This document shows positions 21,237 to 31,468 of a stretch of 64,000 nucleotides of DNA, in pieces. A program made the position numbers and the translations under genes. Position 1 is the first letter of the stretch, and the number at the start of each line of letters is the position of its first letter. Source of the stretch: Limnanthes douglasii subsp. nivea (lineage: Eukaryota; Streptophyta; Magnoliopsida; Brassicales; Limnanthaceae). The notes below the pieces were generated by a model that was given only the letters and a program-made list of their open reading frames with translations, was not told the origin of the DNA and searched no databases. Location: contig JAUPFV010000005.1 in the NCBI GenBank assembly GCA_036936605.1, positions 7,276,345 to 7,340,344 on the forward strand. Reading direction: 5' to 3'.

Positions 21237-21770
21237 TATTATTACATTTTGGTCAGTATTAATTTGTTTTGGTTATCACAAACATCATTCATTACAAGTG
21301 AAAATTAGCGGATTGGTGAGTATTAGTAAGTCTACGATTTATAGGCATTTTAAAACTTAAAACAACGTTTTTTTGTAAATATGCAATAAAATACTAATCG
21401 AAACTAATTAATATCGCAAATAATAAAAACTAAATTTAGACTAATACCAACTAATACAACTAATAACAAGCAATAACAACTAACAACAACTAATAAAATT
21501 AGAATTAAAAGAACTAATTTATATTACTATAACAATTAAATAACTTGATAAATTATACGAAGCTCTTAATTGAGCTATTATAATGTTATCCCAACGTTAT
21601 TTAAGTGTTTTTACAAATAGAAACAATTTGCAAAAAAAAAAATCAAACAATTCCGAAAGTAGGACTACAATATGTAAAATAAGAAATTTGAGTTTTCTAG
21701 AATATTTAGAACAAGTAGAGAGATTTAGAGAGACGTAGAGAGGAGTATATGAATTTATGAGTTTGGATGT

Positions 21771-21799
21771 GGGATCTCCTCTATTTATAGAGGAGACCC
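21771..21799 (-). promoter_or_regulatory. Palindromic TATA region inside the hAT element
   Basis: TCTCCTCTAT and ATAGAGGAGA form inverted arms around TT. In copy 2 (39994-40021) the arms are perfect over 13 bp (GGGTCTCCTCTAT). The minus-strand reading CTATAAATAGAGGAG, followed by C/T-rich leader sequence, looks like a core promoter. The hairpin and promoter interpretations are not mutually exclusive. Confidence 0.4.
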
Positions 21800-23200
21800 A
21801 AAAAAATTTAAAAAAACGAAAAAAAAATTTCGGACCATCCGGACAGATCTCCGGATGGTCCGGATGGCCTGGACTTTTGATTTTTTTATTTTATTTTTTT
21901 ATTTTTAGAATTTTTTTTAACTATTAAAAACCGGACCGAACCGACCCTTTAAAAAAATTAATTCGAAATTTTTAACTATTAATCACAATGTTAGGCATTC
22001 AAGTAGTTGCCCAAGACTTGGTAAGTGAGAGGGTGTGTTTGTGCCTCCTTTTATATAGATTGACACTTTCATCTTCAATGGTAACTATCGATGTGGGATT
22101 CTTTTAAACAAAACTCCAAATACTTATTCTTTTTAAGATTATTCACATTGTCAATGATCATATATTATTTAATTATTGATTATTGGGCTTTGATATTTTA
22201 TTATTTTTTAATGATTGGTTTTGATATTAAACGTGTAATTATTAAAGACATACTACTAACTTAGTTATTAATATATATTTCATAAATTAATCTATTATAA
22301 TTTAAAACAATTTTGTTTGTTAATTACAATAAGATAAATAATTTATTAATCACAGATTTACTACGACATAATTTAAAATACATTAGTTTTAGCAAGTTTT
22401 TAATAATTTTTTATTTCGATTCCGAATCGGTTCTAAACAATATACAAATCACCTAATAATTTAAAATTAGAATACAATTATATGTCTAATAGGTATATAT
22501 TATTTAATATGTACATAATATTAAATATAACATCTTAAATATCTAGTATGTTCGAACAATATACAAATCATTTTACAATTATATTGTTTACGATATCTTG
22601 TTTAAGACAATCAAATTTTTATTTTTATATTTTTACAATTATTGAAAGTTGTAATCGAAATACAAGTAGATGTATATATTTTATTTAATATCTACATAAT
22701 ATTAAATAAAATATCTTAAATACATAAATATAAATATATAATCAAACGTATCAAAATCAAATTACAATTATTTTTTTAGAATGTAATTGATTGATTATAA
22801 AATTTCAATTAAAATGATAACATATTTAAATTAAAATACATGAAATAGAATAATTAAGTCGTGTATATGGTACATACCTCAATTATTGAAATTAGATTCA
22901 ATTAACACTTACAAATTAATTTTAAATAACATTATAAAATATTCTGATAAACGGTTCTTAAATGGTTTCGCGGGTGGTTTGAATTGATAAACTGTTCTTA
23001 AATGGTTTGTCTGGTGGTTTGAACTGGCGGTTTAACTGCGAAACTGGCCCATTAGAACTGCAAACTGGCAGGACCGCAACCCGGACCGCATAAGGAGCAA
23101 ACTGGCAGGACCGCAACCCGCTAGAACCACAACCCGTGGTTCTGATTTAAACGGTGCGGACGGTTCACAGTTCAGACCGTTTGCGACCCCTACACACAAG

Positions 23201-26200
23201 CTTGTATGAATTAAGGATTAGTCTGATGATAATTAATTTTAATTTTAAAGGGGGTGTATGGTGAATTTATTAATACAATATTATAGAATTTAATTTTTTA
23301 ATATTTTTTTTCTAATAGATATCAAATAATTGTTTTTAAAATTATTAAAACTTAAAAATCGTTCAATAACTTTAAATTTCGACTATTCCTCAATTATTAT
23401 ATCTTCATTTTTTTATCATATTTTCAGTTTATTTAAAAAAAAAAATCAATTTAGGTTTAATTTATTTCTACCGTGGATCTTAATATTATAATAATAGATG
23501 AGTTATTTATTTTATAAAAATAAAATATTAAATCAAAATGTGAAAAAAACAAAAAAAATGATACTTAACATGGATTTTTTTTAGTCGTATGTTTGAACCA
23601 AAATTGGAGGTAGGCTGTAAAATAAATGAGTGAACGTAGATCCCTTTTTATAAAGTTTGTTGATACATAAATATATCTCAAATACTTGGAAGATTACATC
23701 TTATTTTTCTCTAACTATTTAGATTATATAGTTCTATTACATTTTTGGTTGAGTCTCTTGTATTTTAAGTACTTGAATTGCTCATGAGATAATGTATTTG
23801 GACCATACTATTTATACCATAGTCAGTAACCTTCCTAGTTCGTGCACGAGTAACAAGGAAAGCCTATCTTAGGTATGTGGAAAGTATCTAACATTGGCCG
23901 AAGCATCTATTGTTTTTGCTAAAGCATTTATTGTTTCTACCAAAGCATACATTTTCGTTGGGTGAAAAATGCCATTGACTCTGCTTGTTTGTCTGAAGAT
24001 TTGTCTTCACACCTGAAGCTATTATATTTTGCATTTTTATATATTAAAATATATTGCCAATCATTTTTTGCTAGACTCTTAAGAGTCGTAATGCTTATTT
24101 TATTCTAATCTTTATCCCAACCGAACTGTTATCAGATAATCTCCAACTCGGTTTTACTTAACTGATTCTGCCTCATTAAAATTTATCAGGGCTAAAACCT
24201 TTTTTGAGGCTAAAACCTTTTTTGAGGATAAAACAACTAACAGTTTATAGGTTGCTCGGGTACTACCGATTCTTATTTCTTATTTTATCATGTACTAGCT
24301 TAGAAATGCTTCGAATCTTTATTAATTTTAGTTCATTAACCTCATACTATTTAATGAATGATGAAGTAAGGACTACCATGCCGTCTGAAGTGTTTTTGTT
24401 GCTTTAACCTCTTCTTCATGTCGCAGATATGCTTTTATCGAGATTGTTATAAAGATATTCTAGTAGCCCGAGCCTTTGGAGAATGATAAGGGAAAGACTA
24501 TACATATTCAAATGTTTCTTTTGTAATTTTTTTAAGCCGGTGGACTTGATTTGTCTCTTGAACTTCAATTTCTTCATTGAATTTCCTTACGTAACCCCCT
24601 AGTTCTTGATGAAGAATAAGGTTAATGGCTAAAAAGATAGATACATGTTTCTTTGGTTTTGTTATTTAGTTGAGGTTTACCTTATTTTTTATACATAAGT
24701 AATATTGCGGTTAGTATTTCTGGGTAAGCTATTTTGCATAGGTTGGATTCACTTTTGTTTGTAAGTGGCCAGCTTTTAGAAGTGGGAGGTCTTTGTTTAT
24801 TATTTGGGTGAAAAAGTAAGTGGTTGGTATAAATATGTCACGTGTTGAAAGTTTCATCTTCCAATCATGCACTCGCTCCATTTTCAATGTCTTCAACAAT
24901 TTTCCTCCATACCTCTTTAGTCCAGACCACTTATCCTTCTAGGTTAATTTAACCCATAGAATAGATAACATAAATGGTTCTAATTAAATTATAACTTGGG
25001 TATAAATACCTCATTCTCTCCTTGTTAGATGTTTTTCTTAATTTTCATACTTTTTTGTGTTCTGTCTTTCTTTCTCTATTTCTTCAAGTTTTTGAAATTT
25101 TTCATGTCGTAACAAAAAAATTATTTATCATATAAATGGGTAGAAACAACGAAAAGGATAATTTTTTTAAAGGTCAAAATAAACAACCAAGTTGTTCTTA
25201 CCGAGACAAATAAATTTTAAAAGCTTTGTAATCAAATCTTTAACCAAATAAAAAAAGAAAGAGGTCGGTTATAACTAAAAGGGAAACAACTTTAAGAGTT
25301 GTTATTTTATTGCAGTAAGTACCTCATGTTCCTTTCAATTATGTAGATTTGAGCCTGTAATGGTGGGAGGTAGTTGCAACGGTGATTTTGGTGGTAAAGT
25401 CTTCTTCCCAAACGGAACTCTGTGGAAATGTGCACGAGCAAACTTTGGAGAAAATGTCTACTGTTTCTTCCAATATTGAAGGCAAGGTCCATAATGCTTG
25501 CAGAACTGTTGTTTTAAGTAATACAGATCTTTGTTCTACTATTTTCGAAGAAAAAAACCAAAGATGAAGAGAATTACGTACCTCTTAAAAGGCGAAAGAG
25601 ATTGATCACCTCATGTAATTCTTTGACTAATATTTTTTATCATTGAAAATAGATTAGGTATTGAAACTTATAATTATGTACCGCTGAATTATTCAGCCGA
25701 TTTGTCGAGTACTCCTTCAGCTCCTAAACCTCTATATATATATTGGTGGATCTCATCGTGATCGATGATTTTTTTATTGCTCATTATTTTCTCGATCGTT
25801 CTTCTTCTAAGTTTTTGTTCCTATGAGATGATCTTAGTGGTTCAAATTCTTTAAGTGTTGGGCTCTTTTTTTCAGTTATGTTTAAAGCATTTATTGTATC
25901 TTATAAAACTATAACAAAGCCTCATATTAAAGTTTTGAGAAAAAATGTCCTTGTTGAGGCTATAACAATTATGATGCGAGACTGTGATGAGATTTTTCTT
26001 TCTCGAAGTAACATCGACATAGGTATCTTAAGCTCTGAGATCTTCATCTCTGGATGCGACCTTCTTTACTGGTTATGAACCCATATTAAGGTTTCCAATG
26101 AACCTGATAATAGAACCACAATTGATTTTTCCAAAGAGGCAAATAACAGAACCACTTTTGAGGTGTCATTGAACCATATAATGTAGCGGGAAAACCCATT

Positions 26201-26335
26201 AATTTGAAGAGTGCTTCAAGTGTTAAGGTTAATATGAAGAAGGATTTTGTTGTTAGTACTGAGATTGATATTGACTATTCGGTCAATCCAGATTTTTCTA
26301 TCATCATTGATGATGACTTTTCAGGTGATATCTAG
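23201..26335 (+). other. Unrecognised sequence with short plus-strand open frames
   Basis: This segment, also present at 41518-44542, lies between the hAT element and the Tat LTR. Weakly protein-like plus-strand frames occur at 24204-24407, 25382-25567 (MILVVKSSSQTELCGNVHEQ) and 25878-26078 (MFKAFIVSYKTITKPH). The last continues past two stops to an acidic end (NPDFSIIIDDDFSGD) just before the LTR. Motifs such as YVPLKRRKR follow 25560. TATAAAT motifs precede them at about 24830 and 25005. No family was recognised. This could be a decayed gene or an older retroelement part. Confidence 0.3.
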
Positions 26336-26705
26336 TGTGGATTATTTCTGGTCGAAAGGTATTTTTGGTCATTTGTTTAATGGGGTATTAAATTTTAAAG
26401 TAGAAGATATATAGATGAAAGAGGTGTGTACTAATGATTAAGATTATTCGAAAAAGTCCAATCCATTGAATGTGGTTGGTTGGGGTATTTATACTCTTGT
26501 TTTGTGACCCATGGTCCATTCTGGTCGGACTTTAGACTCAGATCCATTTCAAATTTTCCAAAGCCCAAAACCAAAACGGTTTAGCAAACAGCTGAGTCAT
26601 AATCCACTTAGGTCTACTGTTCATTGAAAGTTTGGTGTAGAAAATATCCGAATTACCCCTTCAGATTTTGTCCAAATGGTCTTCCAACAATAGTCGACCC
26701 TACCA
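26336..26705 (-). repeat. 3' LTR of Tat element B
   Basis: 370 bp, plus-strand ends TGTGGATTATTTCTGG and CGACCCTACCA, nearly identical to 44543-44912. A purine-rich tract (minus strand AACTAAATGGGCTAT) sits directly upstream of the LTR. GAGTATAAATACCCC on the minus strand is a probable LTR TATA box. Confidence 0.75.
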
Positions 26706-27196
26706 ATAGCCCATTTAGTTCTTTCAAAAATATTTTGGAAGAGCTAACTATCAAAGAGAAGACCCGGATCGAAATGTTTTGGAAAATCTAACTCTCAAAG
26801 AGAAAACTTGGATCAGAATATTTTGGAATAGCTAACTCTTAAAGGGAAGACCTGGATCGGATCCGAAGGGTTTTCTTTTTGGTGAGAAGGAATCCAAAAG
26901 TTAGAGTTTTAATGAATAGCTTTTGATTACACGTTTTAGTTTCTATTTGACCTCTCAGCCATTTTTCCTCTAGGTACTTACACCTATCTTTTGAAAACGT
27001 AATTAGTCTCGGTCACTAGTCCCTAATTATTGTTTAAATGAGTCATCTCCCCTAGGTGAAGTACTCAAGTGTTTTCTTATCAATATATATAGAACTATTT
27101 TATTGTTTCCATTTCTAGAGTGAGAAAAAAATTAAATTTCATTTTCTAGAGAGATGAAGCTTGAATCTTTGATTTGTTAACAATTTAAGAAATTTT

Positions 27197-29979
27197 ATGT
27201 TCACGCCTAGAACTTTGTGATAAAAAAAGGTTGGTTGAATATGTCTGAATTGGAAAGAGAAATAAAGGAAGCAAGAATCGTTGTTCGACTCCCTGCTTCT
27301 CCTAGTGGAGTGATTAGCCAAAGGGTACCGGAGCCGGACAAGAGTTCATATTCTTCCAAAATATTAGTGATTATAAAAACTACTTTTGCTCCAACTTTAT
27401 CTACACTAGACTCTGAATCATCATTTTAAATACCCATAAATTCTTTCTCTAACGACAAAACAGTTTCAAGTATCAAGAAACCCTCACCATGCATTGCTAT
27501 GGAGTCAGATACTGAAAATATTACACCCCCAAGAGTCACTTAACTTTCCAAGGCCAAAAGTACCCCCTCCATCCTCAAAAAATGTTAGCTCAGGGGCAAT
27601 AGAACCTTCTGCCCAACTTTCTTCGGATCTAAATCCATCACTTCCCCTCAATGAAGGTACTCAAGTGGAGAAATAAGTTAAAGGTACTAAATTGGTCGAT
27701 CAACGGTCAAGTATAAGGGAGGAAAACATTGATGATTGTAGGGAAGATACCCCAGTGGAGATGTCCAGAAATACTAGAGACATCACACCAGTTTGGACTA
27801 CTAGAGGAAAGGTGGGGATGACTAATATCTAAGCACTTCTGGAGTGCCTAGAGGGGAAAGTAGGGCCTAACTTCTACAAATTTAGTGTGAAGTACTTACT
27901 AGCCTTTCATAAAATCTCCTACGTGTATACGCATACTGCTGAATTGGATAGGATCATAAAAAATAGTGCTTTCCGGAGTCTATTAAGGTGACGATTCTCA
28001 TCACTCTAGAAACTCTGATGGATTGTAAAGTCGGGGAGATGGTGGTATACATTAAGGCGTTGAATTGGGGTCTTTGTTTCGTCTTAGATCCAAAAATTGT
28101 AAGGTATTTTCATATGATAAAGCTTTCCCCAAGCCAACTGAGTCCCAATGCTTGGTATACTCTATTAGCCAGCATTATTTCTTCGAGATTGTCAAATATT
28201 CCAATGCCTATGGAGCACTTTGTTGTCGTGACTAGTTTGTGTAGAAATCACCGCATCCCTTTCTATCATTACAATATGGAGAACGACTATAAAGTGGTTA
28301 ACGATCTATTGGAGGCAGAGAAACCATAGAGGACCCAGTTTCTTTACATAAGTAGGGCTTGGGAGGATGGAAAAAAGATAACCTTCAAAGTAAATCAAAG
28401 CCAATTGACCAGATATTGGAAGAGCTCAGGTAACTTCTGTTCGTATTTTTTTTACTAGTATTTAGATTCTATTTTGTTATATCGAACTGACTATTGTGTC
28501 TAGAGGCTGGAAGCATCACATTCGCCAAATTAAACCAATGGGCCTCATAGAAGTGAGGTCTTGCCTTTCACAACTATTTCACTGTTGGAAACATGGTAAG
28601 AGCTCACATGTGGACCACAAGTGGAAATAGGGAGCTTACTTGGGAACAACTTACGAATCCCCCTTCATCGGAGGTTATCCTCAAAAGAAATAAGACAAAG
28701 GATGGTAAACTATACTTGTCAGCCCGTAATAAAGCCCTTAGTCATCTCGATAAGATAAAAAAGAATCAAAATAAGGAGGAAGTTAACCCATCACATCAAG
28801 TTTTTCGATGTGGGTAGTTTGGGTAATCCTGAAAGGATCAATGCTGCTTTGTTAGAAGTAGTTGCTGTAACAGTGGGTCAAACCAAAAGGTCAGAACATC
28901 CACGTCAAATTAAGAAAAAAGGTCATAAGAGACGCAAGGAAGGTAGTGACCGAAAGGGATGGGAAAAAGAAGAAGAGCACCATAGGGTCAGAGATAGTAC
29001 TTCGACCTACAGTTGGTCCTCCTACTCTTTCAACTGATGTTCCTTCACAATAATATGTACTAGTTGATCCTCCTTATCTAGCGTTTCCTACAGCTGATCA
29101 GCCTTCTATTATAGCCAACGTTAATCTGGATGACCTATGTAACATGTGTTTCAACAAGTTTGCTAAAGAGGAATTTAATCGAACATTTCCTTAGTCAACC
29201 ACCGTAGCCAATACAGTAATTTATAATTGTGAATCTTTTGAAGTATCAAGCGAGCATGATACCTTGGGCCATGCAGTATTAGGCTACATCAGGCCAATAC
29301 TTGATCTGAAAAGACAAGTCGGTGTTTGGTCTAAAGACATTACTTTTCTTAACACTGTCAATTAAGACTTAAAGAATTCTCTTTCAGCCGAATAGCAGAA
29401 AGTGAAGACTTTAGGCAAAGAGAATAAGCAACTAATCATTGATTTGGAACATTCTAAGACTGCCCAAGGAGACATCCAGACCAAATATTCCAAACTCGAA
29501 ACAACTACTTCTAAAGAGTTTTTAGTCTTTGAAGGATAAACAAGACACTGATGCTGGCATCATTAGCGTATTATCCGAAGAGAAATAGAATTTAAATAAA
29601 TTTCTCAAAAAGAAGGAAGAATAAATTACTTCTTCAAAGAAGAACCAAACTCAAGAGATAGCTGTAGCAGTGGACAAGTATGTTTATTCCAACCAGACAT
29701 GATCTTGTTAAAGCAGACATGATCTTGTTATTCCATTAAACATTTCCAAAAAAGAACCTTGGAGCTCTATGAGAGTTTGTACCATACGATCAGATACCTT
29801 TCCATACGCTGCCATATGGTGAGAAACATGAAGTTTCTTCACCAAGTGAGTCTGATTCCGATGAGGGACCTGATGAAAGTTCAAGTATTGATGCCAAAAG
29901 CCCCAAGCAAGATGAAGATGAGGGGAAAAAACAAGAGAAAGATGAAGGTAAGGAAAAAACCGAAGGGAACGAGCCCTAA
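27197..29979 (+). pseudogene. Antisense Tat gene, copy B (Transposase_28-like domain)
   Basis: This homologue of the plus-strand gene at 31469-34424 is badly broken: the start MFTPRTL is followed at once by two stops and a frame change. Recognisable pieces are KGWLNMSELE, CKVGEMVVYIKALNWGLCF, SPSQLSPNAWYTLLASIIS, SLCRNHRIPFYHYNM, SSEVILKRN and an acidic Lys/Glu-rich end (terminating GNEP). The intron donor is at 28430, but the acceptor and the first codons of the next exon are deleted by the 37-bp gap at 28501. It lies on the strand opposite pol, between pol and the 3' LTR. Confidence 0.8.
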
Positions 29980-30604
29980 GTTTGTTGTACTTTCACTTTT
30001 GTGTTTAAACTAAAGTCCTTGAATGGCCAAGGAATTTTGTGTAACGGTGGATTGGACATCTTATGATGATTCGATCAGTTTTTAAAGTTGTGTTTTCCTT
30101 CATATGCATTTCTCTTTCTTGTGTATTCCTTCATATGCATTTCTCTCTCTTATGTTTTTATTTATAATTTCATTAAACTATGATATTTAAAAGTGGTATA
30201 AATGGATTAACCCAATCTGATAGTCTAAAAAATATAAAGTTTAACCAATCTTTAATATGTCTGAGCGACTCAACAGTATTTCATTTCAAGGATAAAGATA
30301 TTTAATGGGTATTTAATTTTTCCGACGTATTTAATAAGTTTTTAATCCATCTGACCACTTTAAAGATATTTCACTTGAAAACCAATAGTGTTTAATAGGT
30401 GTTTAATTCATATGATCACTTCAAAGATATTTCATTTGAAGGCAGAAGGTGTTTAATAGGTGTTTAATTCATTCGATCTCTTCGTATCCACTACGATTCT
30501 TTAAGAATGCATAAGATAATATTCATTTAAAACCAGACACCTCATTAAAACCTCCTCGCGCCAAGAGGGTAGGAAAGAGTATGCCCTTAAATATTTACAT
30601 TTGG

Positions 30605-31025
30605 TGTGGTTTATTTTCGTTTGAGGGTAATTTTGTAACTTTGTCTAGAGTTTTGTGGAATTTTGTAAGTATTTAATGTTTGGGTAGAATGTAGAGGGAG
30701 AATTGAGCTGTCTGGTTGTATTTAATTTTTCTTACCCCCATTTAATGTAGGTGGTTGGGTATTTATACCCTTTTTTCTTTTGGGCCATATGGCCTTTCGG
30801 GTTGTGTTTTTATGGATTCGGGTCGAGTTCAAAGACCCATTAGCTTTTAAGTAAACAAGTGATTAGTTTAATCATGGAGTGATTATGTTTTTAATACTTT
30901 AGTTCTGTTCAGACAGTTTAGTAAATGGAGGTTGTCCGAATCATCCCTGTCCGGTTAGATGGATTGTGTCCGAATTACCCATGCCCGGCTCTTACCAAAA
31001 GTGGTGACAAAGTCCGGACTTATCA
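30605..31025 (-). repeat. 3' LTR of Tat element 1
   Basis: 421 bp with plus-strand ends TGTGGTTTATTTTCG and GTCCGGACTTATCA. The minus-strand tract AAAAAAAGGGCTAC (31026-31039) is an excellent polypurine tract abutting the LTR start TGATAAGTCCGG. The LTR contains TATTTATACCC, read on the minus strand as GGGTATAAATA. Confidence 0.8.
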
Positions 31026-31360
31026 GTAGCCCTTTTTTTAGGTGGTGCTTAAAGGCCTTGGGCAAGACCTAAAAAATAGCCTGCAGCCGGTCACAGCCAT
31101 ATCCGGACAGATTTTTGAACTGTGTAACATTTTAGTCCGAACTAAAAAGGTTCTCAGAAACTAAACGGTTTTAGCCAGAAAACGTGGGACACATGTCTCT
31201 CTCTGGTTTGCCACACCAGCCGCTTTTTCACCTAGAACGGCGCTCCCACCTTCTTCAAAAAGTAACCTCTTCATTTAATGAGGATGACATCTGCGCTGTC
31301 CTTAATCATTGCAACCCTTTCGAACTCTCCTAGGTATCAAAGCATATTCCGCATATTTAC

Positions 31361-31367
31361 TATAAAT
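31361..31367 (+). promoter_or_regulatory. Candidate TATA box of the antisense gene
   Basis: TATAAAT at 31361, about 100 bases before the ATG at 31469 and followed by a pyrimidine-rich leader (CTTCATCATCCTTGTTCTTC), looks like an independent plus-strand core promoter inside the element. Confidence 0.45.
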
Positions 31368-31468
31368 TAGTTCACTTTTCTATTGTTTTACCATCTTCAT
31401 CATCCTTGTTCTTCTAAACTTCAAAACTTTCTCTTTCAAAAACAAACACTTTTTCTCAGTGCAAGTTT

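Larger units (their letters stand above)
20063..23192. mobile_element. hAT-type nonautonomous DNA transposon with internal tandem repeats
   Basis: Ends are TAGGGGTGGCAAA and TTTGCGACCCCTA, inverted repeats with one mismatch. They are flanked by CTCACAAG (20055-20062) and CACACAAG (23193-23200), a near-perfect 8-bp target duplication typical of hAT. The second copy of this locus still has CTCACAAG exactly at 41510-41517, confirming the reading. Subterminal direct repeats of about 100 bp (AACTGCGAAACTGG, CTGCAAACTGGCAGGACC) lie near both ends. The interior (20280-22960) is AT-rich, without any transposase frame, and contains the tandem array and a palindromic TATA region. Confidence 0.8.
21125..30594. 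repeat. Large duplication, copy 1 (partner 39365-48787)
   Basis: From TTTTAAACCAAAATCAT (21125) to AAATATT (30594) the sequence parallels 39365-48787, with scattered substitutions and small indels. It covers the right two-thirds of the hAT element, its flank, a Tat LTR and the antisense Tat gene. Visible differences include about 95 bp present only in copy 1 (25694-25788, bounded by ATTATT) and 37 bp present only in copy 2 (around 46707-46743, bounded by TCT). Confidence 0.9.
26336..30604 (-). mobile_element. Tat-lineage Ty3 element B, 3' part only
   Basis: It comprises the 3' LTR (26336-26705) and the antisense gene (27197-29979) of an element homologous to the full-length one at 44543-54747. 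Its pol side is missing: at 30605 another Tat element begins with its own LTR. pol and gag of B are not found anywhere to the right in this window as a continuation of this copy. Confidence 0.75.
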
